Assembly (NCBI GenBank): GCA_963814985.1
Contig: CAWFFV010000054.1
Location: 62,001 to 126,000 of the forward strand
DNA: 64,000 bases
Direction: 5' to 3'
Origin: CAWFFV01 sp963814985
GTDB lineage: Bacteria; Chloroflexota; Ktedonobacteria; Ktedonobacterales; Ktedonobacteraceae
Of the stretch, positions 1-8,689 are shown piece after piece. The position numbers and the translations under genes were made by a program. How positions within the stretch are numbered: position 1 is the first letter of the stretch; every line of letters begins with the position of its first letter. The notes under the pieces are model-generated. The model saw only the letters and a program-made list of their open reading frames with translations, did not search any database and was not told where the DNA came from.

Positions 1-2
1 TG

Positions 3-428
3 CATGGACCTAACCATGTTGGTGGTGAACTCCAAACGATAGCACTACCCAACGCCTGTGGTGTTGTCAGTCAGCCACTTGCATGGAACGATACCAACAA
101 CGTCACATGGGTATTCGTCACCAATGGTTGTGGATTTTCTGCTTTTCAGGTTGTCACAGACACCAAAGGCAAAACCACGCTCCGGGTCGCCTATCACAAT
201 GGTCATGGGGGCAGTTCACCATTTATGGCTAACAACATGCTCTTCGTCCAGGCCAACGGACTACTGATGGCCATAGCACCTACTACAGGTAGAGTACTCT
301 GGAGCAGCGATCAGCCATCCGCTAATGGCTCTATTGGTGATCTACATTGGCAAAGTCCGATTGTCGTCAATGCCCGAATCTATGTTCCGGATAACAACGG
401 CAACCTTTCCGCTTACGGCCTGGTGTAA
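3..428 (+). CDS. PQQ-like beta-propeller repeat protein, C-terminal part
   Basis: This reading frame is open from the left edge of the window to a TAA-type stop at 426-428, so only the last 141 or so residues of a longer protein are present. The sequence contains blade-like segments typical of PQQ/YVTN beta-propellers, for example a G-R-V-L-W-S-S-D motif followed by S-P-I-V-V-N-A-R-I-Y-V-P and a final G-N-L-S-A-Y-G-L-V strand, which is how such proteins usually end. Proteins of this type are usually exported or surface-attached, but the N-terminus that would show a signal peptide lies outside the window. No specific substrate can be proposed. It is followed by a copy of the palindromic repeat family and then by the sigma-factor gene on the same strand. 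Confidence 0.6.
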   Translation, partial: HGPNHVGGELQTIALPNACGVVSQPLAWNDTNNVTWVFVTNGCGFSAFQVVTDTKGKTTLRVAYHNGHGGSSPFMANNMLFVQANGLLMAIAPTTGRVLWSSDQPSANGSIGDLHWQSPIVVNARIYVPDNNGNLSAYGLV

Positions 429-482
429 TGCTAACCAGGGGACACTGCCGGTCAGGTTCCCTCACGAACATGAGGTATCCCT

Positions 483-627
483 GTAACTATTCAGGTACCC
501 TCGCCACCACTGGTGGCTCACCCTTGTTTTATGCGGGTTGTGGTGTTTGCGCCGCAAACACCACAACCCGCATAAAACAACCTGCGAAGCGCCTACGGCG
601 CTGAGGAATCAGGGAAAGGGATACCTC
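483..627 (+). repeat. Variable-stem palindromic repeat, copy 1 (forward)
   Basis: First of eight copies of an intergenic element. The order is an outer arm GTAACTATTCAGGTACCC, a small hairpin with GCCACC/GGTGGC arms, a long central hairpin, a second small hairpin AGCGCC-tac-GGCGCT, the conserved GAGGAATC, and a closing segment GGGATACC. The central stem is 26 bp and perfect (526-551 pairs with 553-578 around a single C). It starts with GTTTT at its base and ends in TTTGCG at its tip. The element lies between two genes on the same strand. It could act as a terminator or be a non-autonomous mobile element; I see no ORF in it. Confidence 0.85.
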
Positions 628-738
628 ATATTCAAATCTTTTCCTCCAGCAGTGATACCTGTCACAAAATTTCCTCGACAGGTGTCTTATAGATACTATG
701 CATGGTACAGGGAAAAAAGCTATTAGGGAAAGATAGGT

Positions 739-1305
739 ATGTCGCTAGATAGAAAAAATGTGTCTCTCGTTATGGAAAACGATGAGCAGTCGTTTGAGAC
801 TATCTTTACGCGCTTCTATCCCCTGGTCTATCAGTTGGCCTATCGCTGCACCGGAGAGCAGAATGAAGCCGACGATATAGCACAGGAGGTTTTTATCCGC
901 TATTACCGTGTGCCACCTCAGGCCACGAGTGAGGGGGAACGACGTGCCTGGCTCTGCCGTGTAGCAACTAATCTCAGCTTGAATGTGCTACGTACGCAGC
1001 AACGTCGTACGCATCATGAGGATCAAGTTGGTAAAATGAGGCAGCAGACGATGGCGGGCGAAGAAGTGCAGGCAAATCCTGAACAGTATGTGCTTGCTCA
1101 GGAGCAAGCAGCATTCACACGATCCGTTCTGGCGGAATTGCCAGAATGACAACAAACGTATCTCTTATTACGTAGCGTTGGTCTGAGCTATGCAGAAATA
1201 GCGCAAGCCACTGGTGTTGCTCCTGCTTCTGTTGGAGCATTGCTAGCACGCGCTGAGCGAGCATTGCGGAGAAAATATCATGAACGAACGGCCGCAGCCG
1301 AATGA
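739..1305 (+). pseudogene. ECF-type RNA polymerase sigma factor, interrupted by one in-frame TGA
   Basis: The first 136 codons encode sigma region 2, with the Y-x-L-V-Y-Q-L-A-Y-R segment and the DDIAQEVFIRYY motif that contacts the -10 element and core polymerase. A TGA at 1147-1149 stops the frame right after A-E-L-P-E. The same frame then continues without interruption to the TGA at 1303-1305 and encodes a typical region 4 helix-turn-helix (Q-Q-T-Y-L-L-L, then S-Y-A-E-I-A-Q-A-T-G-V). A CGA arginine codon changed to TGA would explain the break. The anti-sigma gene begins at 1280 and overlaps the end of the restored frame, the normal arrangement for an intact pair. Either this is a recent nonsense mutation, a base-calling error, or readthrough; the sequence alone cannot decide. 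Confidence 0.8.
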
Positions 1306-2515
1306 ACACTGTGTGGATATGGGAATCCTGGTCAGTTTACGTGATGATGAACTGACTGCTGGTGAGGCAGAACGGATCAGCGATCATGTGGCTACGTGTC
1401 CAGATTGTTTTGCTGACAAACAGCAGAGTATTGTCCATGGGCGAGAAATCTATGCCTTGCTGGCTGAACTGGGTCCTACAGCTGACAAGATACCTGCTGT
1501 AGATGTTGCATTTGCCGCACTACAATCCAGGCTCGTTGGTAGTAGCAAACAGCAAGAACACCCGATAACAGTCCATACTTTGCCCATGAATATTACGGCT
1601 CTGCCACGGGCAAGAAAGTATCATCGAGCTGGATGGCTGGTGGCTGGCGTTGCCGCTGTATTAGTTGCCATGCTACTGCTTCCCAATGCCAGTGCCTTCG
1701 CGGATCAGTTCCTCTCTTTGTTCCGCCCACAGCAGTTCCAGCCAGTAACCATTAATATAGAGAATATGCGCACAGAACTCTTGCCGCATCTCCAGGATTT
1801 CGCTGACGTCCACATGAATGATACAAGTAAGACGCCACCGGAGAATCCAACTATCACTCAGGTAAAAGCAGCGATCGATTTTCCACTCCTGCTGCCTGAT
1901 CAGTTACCAGCAGGGGTTAGTCCTTCGGCGCATTATTCCGTGGTGAGTGGCACCAAAGGAACATTCACACTTAATATGCAGAAAGCTCGTGTTTATCTTA
2001 ACAAGAGCGGGCAGAACTCTGTCACGATACCTGTACAGTTGAATGGCACAACATTTACCGTGGACATCAAAACCGGGGTTACCATCACTTATGATAACAA
2101 TTGTCGCGTAGAGAAGGATCGGAAGACGGGAGCTACCCAAGCGCCGCAGGTGCAGTGTAGCAATAGTGGTGATCAGCTCTTTATTGCCGAAATCCCCAGC
2201 CCAACGATACAGGCTACAGGGAAAGCATCGCTAAAGGATCTGCGTGATTTCGCACTCTCTCTGCCCAAACTCTCGCCGCTAGAACGTACACTGTTGCAGC
2301 AGCTTGATCTGGAGACTGGCACGATCCCGATACCCATCCCAGAGCAATTGCAGTCTCAGCAGGTAACAGTGCAAGGCGTTTCTGGATTGCAGATAGCGGA
2401 TGACTCCTTAAAAATCGGCATTGTGCTCTGGCAGAAAGATGGTATTATCTACCTGGTAATGTCAACTTCAGGTAGTGGCGCAGATATTCTTACTACAGCC
2501 AGATCGCTACGGTGA
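1280..2515 (+). CDS. Membrane anti-sigma factor with zinc-finger N-terminus
   Basis: A 411-residue protein translationally coupled to the sigma-factor gene it overlaps. Near residue 35 it carries H-V-A-T-C-P-D-C, the His-x3-Cys-x2-Cys motif of zf-HC2 (ZAS-type) anti-sigma domains that hold a cognate ECF sigma factor. One hydrophobic segment follows at about residues 115-137 (A-G-W-L-V-A-G-V-A-A-V-L-V-A-M-L-L-L), which would place the roughly 270-residue C-terminal part outside the cytoplasm. That domain has a DUF4367-like feel (segments like F-P-L-L-L-P-D-Q-L-P-A-G-V and I-Y-L-V-M-S), but the assignment is tentative. The expected role is to sense an envelope signal and release the sigma factor. 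Confidence 0.82.
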   Translation: MNERPQPNEHCVDMGILVSLRDDELTAGEAERISDHVATCPDCFADKQQSIVHGREIYALLAELGPTADKIPAVDVAFAALQSRLVGSSKQQEHPITVHTLPMNITALPRARKYHRAGWLVAGVAAVLVAMLLLPNASAFADQFLSLFRPQQFQPVTINIENMRTELLPHLQDFADVHMNDTSKTPPENPTITQVKAAIDFPLLLPDQLPAGVSPSAHYSVVSGTKGTFTLNMQKARVYLNKSGQNSVTIPVQLNGTTFTVDIKTGVTITYDNNCRVEKDRKTGATQAPQVQCSNSGDQLFIAEIPSPTIQATGKASLKDLRDFALSLPKLSPLERTLLQQLDLETGTIPIPIPEQLQSQQVTVQGVSGLQIADDSLKIGIVLWQKDGIIYLVMSTSGSGADILTTARSLR

Positions 2516-2522
2516 GTTCGAT

Positions 2523-2553
2523 CTTCAGGGCAACCACAAGATATGCCCTGAAG
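2523..2553 (+). terminator. Hairpin terminator after the anti-sigma gene
   Basis: A 10-bp inverted repeat CTTCAGGGCA / TGCCCTGAAG separated by 11 nt lies 8 nt after the anti-sigma stop codon, with a TCTCTTTT tract a few bases downstream. It fits a Rho-independent terminator or attenuator between the sigma/anti-sigma pair and the ABC transporter genes. Confidence 0.55.
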
Positions 2554-2580
2554 TGTTACGTCTCTTTTCAAGGATGATAT

Positions 2581-3516
2581 ATGGTCATAGATAAAGGGAA
2601 GCCTATCATAGAAGTTGAGGGTCTCCGCAAGGTCTATCACAACCTTGTGGCTGTAGATGATGTGAGTTTCGCCATGCAACATGGTGAGGCTTTTGGTTTT
2701 CTGGGCCCAAACGGAGCTGGTAAAAGTACAGTTGTGAAGATACTAACCGGGCTGGTCGCGCCAACAGAAGGTACAGTACGCATATTGGGAGAGCCAATTG
2801 GTCATCTCGCCGCCCGTCGCCGTGTTGGGTATCTTCCCGAACTGCCCACTTTTCATAAGTGGTTACAGGCTGGAGAGTTTCTCGAATTTCACGGACGTTT
2901 GTATGGTTTGCGCGGTCACTTGCTGGAGAAGCGTTGTAAAGAGGCGCTCGAACTGGTTGGCCTGGAAGGGCGAGGACAGCAGCGACTGGGAACCTTCTCC
3001 AAAGGTATGATGCAGCGTATTGGCCTTGCTCAGGCTATTCTGAACAAGCCGGAACTCTTGCTGCTTGATGAACTGGTCTCGGGCCTTGACCCTGTTGGGC
3101 AGCGGGATATGCGCGATCTACTCCATCATTTAAAGGCTGAGGGGATTAGTATCTTTCTAAACTCGCACCAGCTTGCCGATGTTGAGGCACTTTGCGATCG
3201 TGTAGCAATCATCAACAAGGGACTCATTCTCAAAGTTGGTGCACCACAATCGCTCTTTGATGAAGTGCTCACTGTTGCGGCGCGTGTTGACTGCGTCAGT
3301 GCTGAACTGCTGCATCGCCTTGGTTCTGTCGCTCTAGCTGTACAGCAGGAAAAAAACGATCCCCGTCAACTCATCATCGAAGTCCAGAACGACGAGGCTA
3401 CGGCTGATGTCGCCACTATTATTCATGAATGTGGTGCACGTCTGTATAGTCTGGCTCCCTACCGTCGTTCACTGGAAGATCTTTTCTTGCACACAATAGA
3501 TGCTTTACGAAACTGA
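2581..3516 (+). CDS. ABC transporter ATP-binding protein (ABC-2 type)
   Basis: A 311-residue ATPase with all nucleotide-binding motifs: Walker A GPNGAGKST near residue 45, the signature region F-S-K-G-M-M-Q-R near residue 141, Walker B L-L-L-L-D-E-L, the D-loop S-G-L-D-P, and an H-loop histidine in L-N-S-H-Q-L. The ABC signature is the F/Y-S-K-G-M variant common in ABC-2 exporters of the CcmA/NosF/YxlF group, and the roughly 90-residue C-terminal extension is also typical of that group. It lies 60 bp upstream of a matching membrane permease on the same strand, so the two probably form one exporter. The substrate cannot be inferred. Proximity to a sigma/anti-sigma pair suggests, but does not show, co-regulation. 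Confidence 0.9.
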   Translation: MVIDKGKPIIEVEGLRKVYHNLVAVDDVSFAMQHGEAFGFLGPNGAGKSTVVKILTGLVAPTEGTVRILGEPIGHLAARRRVGYLPELPTFHKWLQAGEFLEFHGRLYGLRGHLLEKRCKEALELVGLEGRGQQRLGTFSKGMMQRIGLAQAILNKPELLLLDELVSGLDPVGQRDMRDLLHHLKAEGISIFLNSHQLADVEALCDRVAIINKGLILKVGAPQSLFDEVLTVAARVDCVSAELLHRLGSVALAVQQEKNDPRQLIIEVQNDEATADVATIIHECGARLYSLAPYRRSLEDLFLHTIDALRN

Positions 3517-3576
3517 TGTGACTCCTACTGGCAATTCTCTAAAATTTGCTCTGTGTTCTTAATATGAGGGAAGAAT

Positions 3577-4455
3577 ATGGGATTATTGTTAATGACGCGC
3601 TTTACTCTACAGGAAGCAATACGTCGCAGACTCTTCTTCGCCGTGCTTATCTTGAGCGTCTTGATGCTTGGGGCGTTTTCTTCGTTGTTGCATCAGGCTA
3701 TCAGTGCTATCATGGATAACCGCGCTCCTGGTAACCAACCTCCGTCGATCTTCTTGTTAAGCTTCGGTGTATCCATTGCGATTTTGACCATCTGGCTTGT
3801 CTACTTACTAAGCAGTGTGTTAACAATTGTTATGACGGTCAATATGATTTCTGGCGAGATCGATGCCGGTACCTTTGCGGTGATCATGCCGAAACCAATT
3901 CGTCGTGTTGAGATCGTGATGGGGAAATGGTTGGGCTATGCACTGACGGTGGGAATATATACAGCGCTGATGTTTTTCGCATTCTTAGCCGTGATTTATT
4001 GGCAAACTGGCTACTGGCCGCAGGAGGCATGGAGAGCACTGGGGACACTTGAGCTGGTAATGCTTGTGCTACTGGGTATTACCACGCTGGGAAGCACATG
4101 TGTATCGACGACCGTCAACGGCGCTATTGTGCTGGTGATGTTCATCATTGCACCCATTGCAAGCATCATCCAATTTGTCGTACGCATAACAGCGCCAGAC
4201 CAGGGGGTGGCCATACAAAATATGGCGATCGTCGTTAATCTGCTTATGCCAACCGATGCACTCTGGCGTGGTGCCTCGTTTTACTTGCTCCCCTCGGCAA
4301 ATCTCTTCTCCGCACTGGGCCTTTCTACGAATTCTTTTGATACTCCTTTCACCTCAGGTACACCTGTACCCATCGCATTGCTGATCTGGGTAGTTCTATA
4401 TAGCACTGTGTTAGTCGGTTCGGCGGTGTGGCGTTTCCAGCACCGTGATTTATAG
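3577..4455 (+). CDS. ABC-2 type transporter permease
   Basis: A 292-residue integral membrane protein with about six hydrophobic segments (for example F-F-A-V-L-I-L-S-V-L-M-L-G near residue 20 and V-L-L-G-I-T-T-L-G near residue 163). The conserved cytoplasmic stretch G-E-I-D-A-G-T-F-A-V-I-M-P-K-P-I-R-R after the second segment is the hallmark of NosY/ABC-2 permeases, where it couples to the ATPase. The ATG at 3577 follows a GAGGGAAG ribosome-binding site. It partners the ATPase directly upstream. Substrate unknown. Confidence 0.87.
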   Translation: MGLLLMTRFTLQEAIRRRLFFAVLILSVLMLGAFSSLLHQAISAIMDNRAPGNQPPSIFLLSFGVSIAILTIWLVYLLSSVLTIVMTVNMISGEIDAGTFAVIMPKPIRRVEIVMGKWLGYALTVGIYTALMFFAFLAVIYWQTGYWPQEAWRALGTLELVMLVLLGITTLGSTCVSTTVNGAIVLVMFIIAPIASIIQFVVRITAPDQGVAIQNMAIVVNLLMPTDALWRGASFYLLPSANLFSALGLSTNSFDTPFTSGTPVPIALLIWVVLYSTVLVGSAVWRFQHRDL

Positions 4456-5316
4456 GGGGAAACCTGGCAGATGTTATTACGGCGACCCCATTCCTTTCGC
4501 CAGCAGGGTCAAGATTTGACGCGTACCCATTTACCTGTCAGCATCTCTACGCCGCACAACCATCTTCACCCCATACCTGGGACGTATTGTTATCGATTTA
4601 TTGGGGTCAGGCACAATATGTTGCCCTGGCACTAACTCGAATGTCACTCTTTGAGCCAGCGTTGCTAGCAGCAGGTGGCCCTCCATCATAGCGAAATGAT
4701 TCCCAATACAAATTCGTGGGCCTGCGCCAAAGGGGATATAGGCATAACGAGGGAGACGTTTCTCCTTCTCAGGTGTAAAGCGCTCCGGGTCAAATTTTTC
4801 CGGATCGGGAAAGTAGTCGGATTTGCGGTGGATGACATAGGGGGATACCATCACCAGTCCCATTGCAGGTATTAAGTAATCGTTGATCTCTACTTCGTGC
4901 AATGCTGTTCTTGTAAAGGCATAGGCGGGTGGATAGAGACGCAATGTTTCCTTAAAAACCTGCAAAGTATAGGGCAAGTCAGCAAGATCGGTATAGGTAG
5001 GTGTACGACCCTGGAGGACACTATCAATCTCTTGCTGCATTTTGCGATAAGCATCAGGGTGACTGGCCAGCAGATACCACGCCCAGATCAATGCCGTAGC
5101 AGTGGTTTCATGGCCTGCTCCAAAGAGCGTAAGGGATTCATCAGAGATCTGCTCATCACTCATGCGGCTCCCATCCTCTTCCCTGGTTTGTAGCAGAATA
5201 GAGAGGAAGTCGCTCTTATCGTTCGCACTGGCACGCCGCTCATTGATCATCTGCTGAATCCTTCCCCTGAGCACAACCATCGCACGTTTTGTACGCCAAT
5301 TGCGTGGGAGAGGCCA

Positions 5317-6640
5317 TTGACATCCTCCCCATGCATAAATGCAGGGGATTCTTCTCATCACTGAGAGGGTTTCCTGCTTCGCTGAGGCTTGCCTGGTTTG
5401 GTTTTCACCGCACCAGGTCTTATGGCCTCTCCACAGGCAGAAACTGCGAGTCCCGCAGCCAAAATGTTCTTAGCGGCATTGAGATCACGATCATGGTGGC
5501 TCCCACATTCAGGGCAGAGCCACTCACGAACATCGAGCGTTAAGGAGTCGAGAAGATGTCCACAGTCAAAGCATCGTTTGGAAGATGGGTACCACTTATC
5601 GATTTTGACAAGGGTACGTCCATACCACTGCGCTTTGTATTCCAGTTGGGACACAAACTCACTCCAACCCACATCACTGATGGCTTTACTGAGCCTGGAA
5701 TTCTTGACCATGTTCTTCACTTGCAAACTCTCCACGCAGATCGTTTGGTTTTCACGTATCAGGCGAGTGGAGAGCTTGTGCTGGAAGTCACGGCGACGAT
5801 CAGCAATGCGAGCATGAAGTCTGGCTACTTTGAGACGGGCTTTCCGTCGGTTCTTCGAACCCCTCTTCTTCTTTGCGTGTCGTCTCTGAGCTTTCGCAAG
5901 TTTCTTCTCATCGGATGTGAAGAATTTGGGGTTGCCGACAACTTCACCATCAGAGAGCACGACAAAGGATTTCAAGCCCAGATCGGCACCAATGGAATCA
6001 TCAGATGGTGGCAGGTGAGGGATATCCTCTTCGACCAGAATGGAGACGAAGTAGCGGTCAGCACAATCGCGCGTTACGGTGACACTCGAAGGGACCGCAT
6101 CATCAGGCAAGGAACGAGACCACGTAATGTCGAGAGGATCATTCATCTTGGCAAGAGTCATCTTCCCACCACGCCAGACAAAGGCCGATTTGGTATATTC
6201 CGCCGATTGGAGGTTCCGCCTCTTCTTGAAGGTTGGATATTGCCCACGTCCTTCAAAGAAATTGATGAATGCCTTGTCCAGGTGTCTCAAGGCTTGTTGC
6301 GTGGGAACGCACGAGACCTCATTCAACCATGCATGACTCTCCTGTTTCTTGAGATCAGTGAGCATCGAAGAGAGGTCTTTGTAGTAGAGACGGCGTTGCT
6401 CTTTATAATAGGCATCCGTCTTGAGACGCAAGCCCCAATTGTAGACATAGCGTGCACATCCAAATGTGCGAGCAAGAAGATGTTTCTGCTCGTCAGTGGG
6501 GTAAAATCTGTACTTGTATGCACGTTTCTGTTTCATGTTTCACATCGTAACAGATAGTGTGTAAAATGTCAACTGTTTTTCCGGCCTGCGGGCCGCTTTC
6601 TTTCCTCCCCATGGCTCAAGCCAGGGGTATCCAGAAAGGG
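5317..6640 (-). mobile_element. IS200/IS605-group element carrying only tnpB, inserted in the P450 gene
   Basis: The element has no tnpA (Y1 transposase). Its right end (5317-5350) carries a hairpin CCCCATGC-ataa-ATGCAGGGG next to the junction with P450 sequence. Its left end (about 6605-6640) carries CCCCATGG-ctcaag-CCAGGGG. Subterminal hairpins of this kind are what single-strand transposases of this group recognise. Junctions are placed by where P450 homology stops and restarts, so they are good to within about 10 bp. A TnpB guide RNA would be expected to overlap the right end and read outward into P450 sequence near 5300-5317. Confidence 0.75.
5358..6536 (-). CDS. tnpB: TnpB RNA-guided nuclease (full length)
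   Basis: A 392-residue TnpB of usual length. The N-terminal helix-rich part begins M-K-Q-K-R-A-Y-K-Y-R-F-Y-P-T. The split RuvC nuclease has all three acidic residues: the Asp of G-A-D-L-G-L-K-S-F, the Glu of C-V-E-S-L-Q-V-K-N-M and the Asp of D-R-D-L-N-A-A-K-N-I-L. A zinc-ribbon with C-F-D-C-G and C-P-E-C-G sits between the last two. The family is known to cut DNA with a guide RNA transcribed from the element's right end. The reading frame is intact, so this copy could be active. It lies inside the P450 pseudogene on the same strand. Confidence 0.93.
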   Translation of the reverse strand: MKQKRAYKYRFYPTDEQKHLLARTFGCARYVYNWGLRLKTDAYYKEQRRLYYKDLSSMLTDLKKQESHAWLNEVSCVPTQQALRHLDKAFINFFEGRGQYPTFKKRRNLQSAEYTKSAFVWRGGKMTLAKMNDPLDITWSRSLPDDAVPSSVTVTRDCADRYFVSILVEEDIPHLPPSDDSIGADLGLKSFVVLSDGEVVGNPKFFTSDEKKLAKAQRRHAKKKRGSKNRRKARLKVARLHARIADRRRDFQHKLSTRLIRENQTICVESLQVKNMVKNSRLSKAISDVGWSEFVSQLEYKAQWYGRTLVKIDKWYPSSKRCFDCGHLLDSLTLDVREWLCPECGSHHDRDLNAAKNILAAGLAVSACGEAIRPGAVKTKPGKPQRSRKPSQ

Positions 6641-6980
6641 ATCTGATGAAACTCACCTTCACTGATAAATAGCCCATTGCCTATCACCGGACGAAAAGCA
6701 CCGCGTAGCACCTCTCCCTTATCAAAGTCAGAGGCATGCTCAACCATCACACTATGCACAAGTTCAGAAGTAGTGAACTGAATCAGAGGAAACGGGCCAA
6801 AGTGAAATCTGCCAGCATCGCCGCATTCACGAGCCACACGCAGATAGAGACCGAGACGATCTCTTCGATGTTCGAGCAAATTGCCAAGCATGGGCAGTGC
6901 TCGTCGTACCCCAGGAATGGGTTTCTTTGTTACCAGAGTTGTCATAGAGATTCATCCTTTATCTCCAGTGAAAGGGTGCA

Positions 6981-7741
6981 TTATTGCGCAGTTTTGCCCC
7001 CATCGATGGGTATAACCTGACCTGTAATATAACTGGCAGCATCAGAGGCAAGAAAGAGTATCGTAGGAGCCAGCTCACCAGGTTGTCCAATACGCTTCAT
7101 GGGCATGATATCGGCGACAGCCTGCTCTGCGCGATCCAGAATGGCTTCAGTCATACGCGTTCTAAACATACCAGGGGCAACAGCATTAACGCGAATATCA
7201 CGTGTAGCCCACTCCATAGCCAGTGCACGAGTGAGATTGATGACAGCCGCTTTACTGACATTGTAGCCAACTGTATTCATTTGCCCACCGCCAAGACCGG
7301 CAATTGAGGCAACATTCACCATTACACCCTTGTTACGTTCGAGCATATGCCTACCAACGACCTGCGACATCAGAAATGTTCCAGTAACGTTTGCATCGAT
7401 AACTTGCTGCCATCGATCCAGAGGCATGCTTTCAGCGGGTGCACCCCAGGTTAAGCCAGCATTATTGACTAATACATCGATCTTTTCACACACACCAAGA
7501 GTTTGCTGAACTACGCTTTCTACAGAAGCTGCATCGGCTACATCGCAGGTCAGCGCATGGACCGTTATGCCCTGCTCTCGTAGAAGGCGTTCTGCCTCAC
7601 TCAGCCATTGCTCCCGACGAGCAGTAATGACAACAGTAGCACCAGCCTACCAAAAGCCTGCGCAATTTCCAATCCCAGGCCCCGTGATCCACCTGTAATC
7701 AAAACTACTTCGCCCGAAAAATCAAAAGTAGCAGTACCCAT
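6981..7741 (-). pseudogene. Short-chain dehydrogenase/reductase with one frameshift
   Basis: Read across one missing base near 7650, this gives a 253-residue SDR. The N-terminal part has the Rossmann T-G-G-S-R-G-L-G motif; after the break the frame resumes with V-V-I-T-A-R-R-E-Q-W. Further on are the N-N-A-G motif, V-N-V-A-S-I, and the active-site pair of Y and K in Y-N-V-S-K. The C-terminus has the S-Y-I-T-G-Q-V-I-P-I-D-G-G segment that suits a FabG-like NAD(P)-dependent reductase. It is the first gene of a minus-strand unit with the P450, 35 bp apart, divergent from tetR. The break may be a sequence error; the P450 downstream is broken by an insertion regardless. Confidence 0.85.
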
Positions 7742-7923
7742 ACCGATCTCCTCGTTCTCTCTTACTTTAAATTGTAGCTTGCAATTATCACATCAGGCAA
7801 GTTGTGTTTTTGAGTGGCAGCAAATACCGTAAGAAGCTATGATAGCCTCATACTCTCTTCCATATTCTATCACTAGCAACGGCAGAGAATCTCCTATTTC
7901 AGCATATGTATTGCAAGAAAAAC

Positions 7924-7952
7924 TTGACAAATGACCATGGGTCAATTATAAT
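7924..7952 (+). promoter_or_regulatory. Sigma-70 type promoter for tetR
   Basis: A TTGACA box at 7924-7929 and a TATAAT box at 7947-7952 are separated by exactly 17 bp, a consensus housekeeping promoter. Transcription would start near 7959 and give a roughly 40-nt leader for tetR. The -10 box sits in the centre of the 40-bp palindrome, so a bound repressor would block polymerase. Confidence 0.8.
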
Positions 7953-7968
7953 TGACCCATGGTCATTT
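7929..7968. promoter_or_regulatory. 40-bp perfect palindromic operator between SDR and tetR
   Basis: All 20 bp on each side are complementary. Each half contains its own near-palindrome, TGACCATGGGTCA and TGACCCATGGTCA, so it can be read as two adjacent dyads, which would suit binding of two TetR dimers. It overlaps the promoter from the -35 edge through the -10 box. The position between divergent SDR and tetR genes suggests autorepression and control of both directions. Confidence 0.8.
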
Positions 7969-7999
7969 AATTGAAGCTACTCACTGACACAGAGGAACA

Positions 8000-8689
8000 A
8001 TGGGAAATCTTAATATACGACGCCGGGCAATGAGTAATGATCAGAAAGAAGCAAGACGCCAGGATATCCTTGACAGTGCCTGGAGATTGTTTCAGACGAC
8101 CACCTATGAGAGGCTAACGATAGTCGATGTTGCCAACACTCTGGGGTTAGCAAAGGGGACGATCTTTCTCTATTTCGGGACCAAAGAAGCGCTCTTCCTG
8201 GCTCTGGTAGAGCAGCAACTCATTCTCTGGTTTGCTGAGGTTGACGCTAAGTTGATTGACCTGGCGAGCGCTTGCACCATTGAGCAAATCACGGAAGTAC
8301 TCATTCGGTCATTAGAGGCATACCCTTCTTTGACACGACTTCTCGCTATCCTACACACAATCCTTGAACAAAATATAGATTTTGACGTGGCTTCCCATTT
8401 TAAGCACATGCTTCTCCAACATTTTGAGCGTACAGGATCTTTACTCGAACACTGTCTACCTTTCCTGATGCCTGGACAGGGCGCACATTTTCTCATGCAG
8501 TGTCATGCCCTGGTGATTGGGTTCTGGCAACTGGCTAATCCAGCACCTGTGGTCCAGCAGGTTCTACAACAACCGGAATTACAGATGTTTCAAGTACATT
8601 TTGCTTCTGAATTCTCTACAGCCTTACAAGCATTGTTGTATGGCTTAGAGCAAATACAACAAGAGTCCCCAAAGGAGGAACGTTTATGA
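8000..8689 (+). CDS. TetR/AcrR family transcriptional regulator
   Basis: A 229-residue protein. Residues about 19-66 form the TetR DNA-binding domain (R-Q-D-I-L-D-S-A-W-R-L-F, then V-A-N-T-L-G-L-A-K-G-T-I-F-L-Y-F as the recognition helix, then K-E-A-L-F). The rest is the helical ligand-binding domain, which identifies no ligand. The start at 8000 follows AGAGGAAC; a second ATG at 8030 is possible. A strong promoter with an overlapping palindrome lies just upstream, so it is probably autoregulated. Its stop overlaps the start of the epimerase gene (ATGA), so the two are cotranscribed and coupled. Confidence 0.92.
   Translation: MGNLNIRRRAMSNDQKEARRQDILDSAWRLFQTTTYERLTIVDVANTLGLAKGTIFLYFGTKEALFLALVEQQLILWFAEVDAKLIDLASACTIEQITEVLIRSLEAYPSLTRLLAILHTILEQNIDFDVASHFKHMLLQHFERTGSLLEHCLPFLMPGQGAHFLMQCHALVIGFWQLANPAPVVQQVLQQPELQMFQVHFASEFSTALQALLYGLEQIQQESPKEERL

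Larger units (their letters stand above)
4531..6945 (-). pseudogene. Cytochrome P450, split by a TnpB insertion and internally deleted
   Basis: Two parts of one P450 lie on either side of an IS200/IS605-type element. The N-terminal part (6945 down to about 6645) encodes roughly the first 100 residues, up to the G-E-F-H-Q that precedes helix C. The C-terminal part (about 5317 down to 4531) starts at W-P-L-P-R-N-W-R and holds the I-helix A-G-H-E-T-T, the E-T-L-R ExxR motif and the heme-binding loop F-G-A-G-P-R-I-C-I-G. Compared with usual P450 architecture, about 90 residues between these parts are missing, so the gene lost DNA as well as gaining an insertion. It would have been cotranscribed with the SDR gene upstream. 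The first 15 residues of the downstream ORF come from the element's end, so they are not P450 sequence. Confidence 0.9.
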
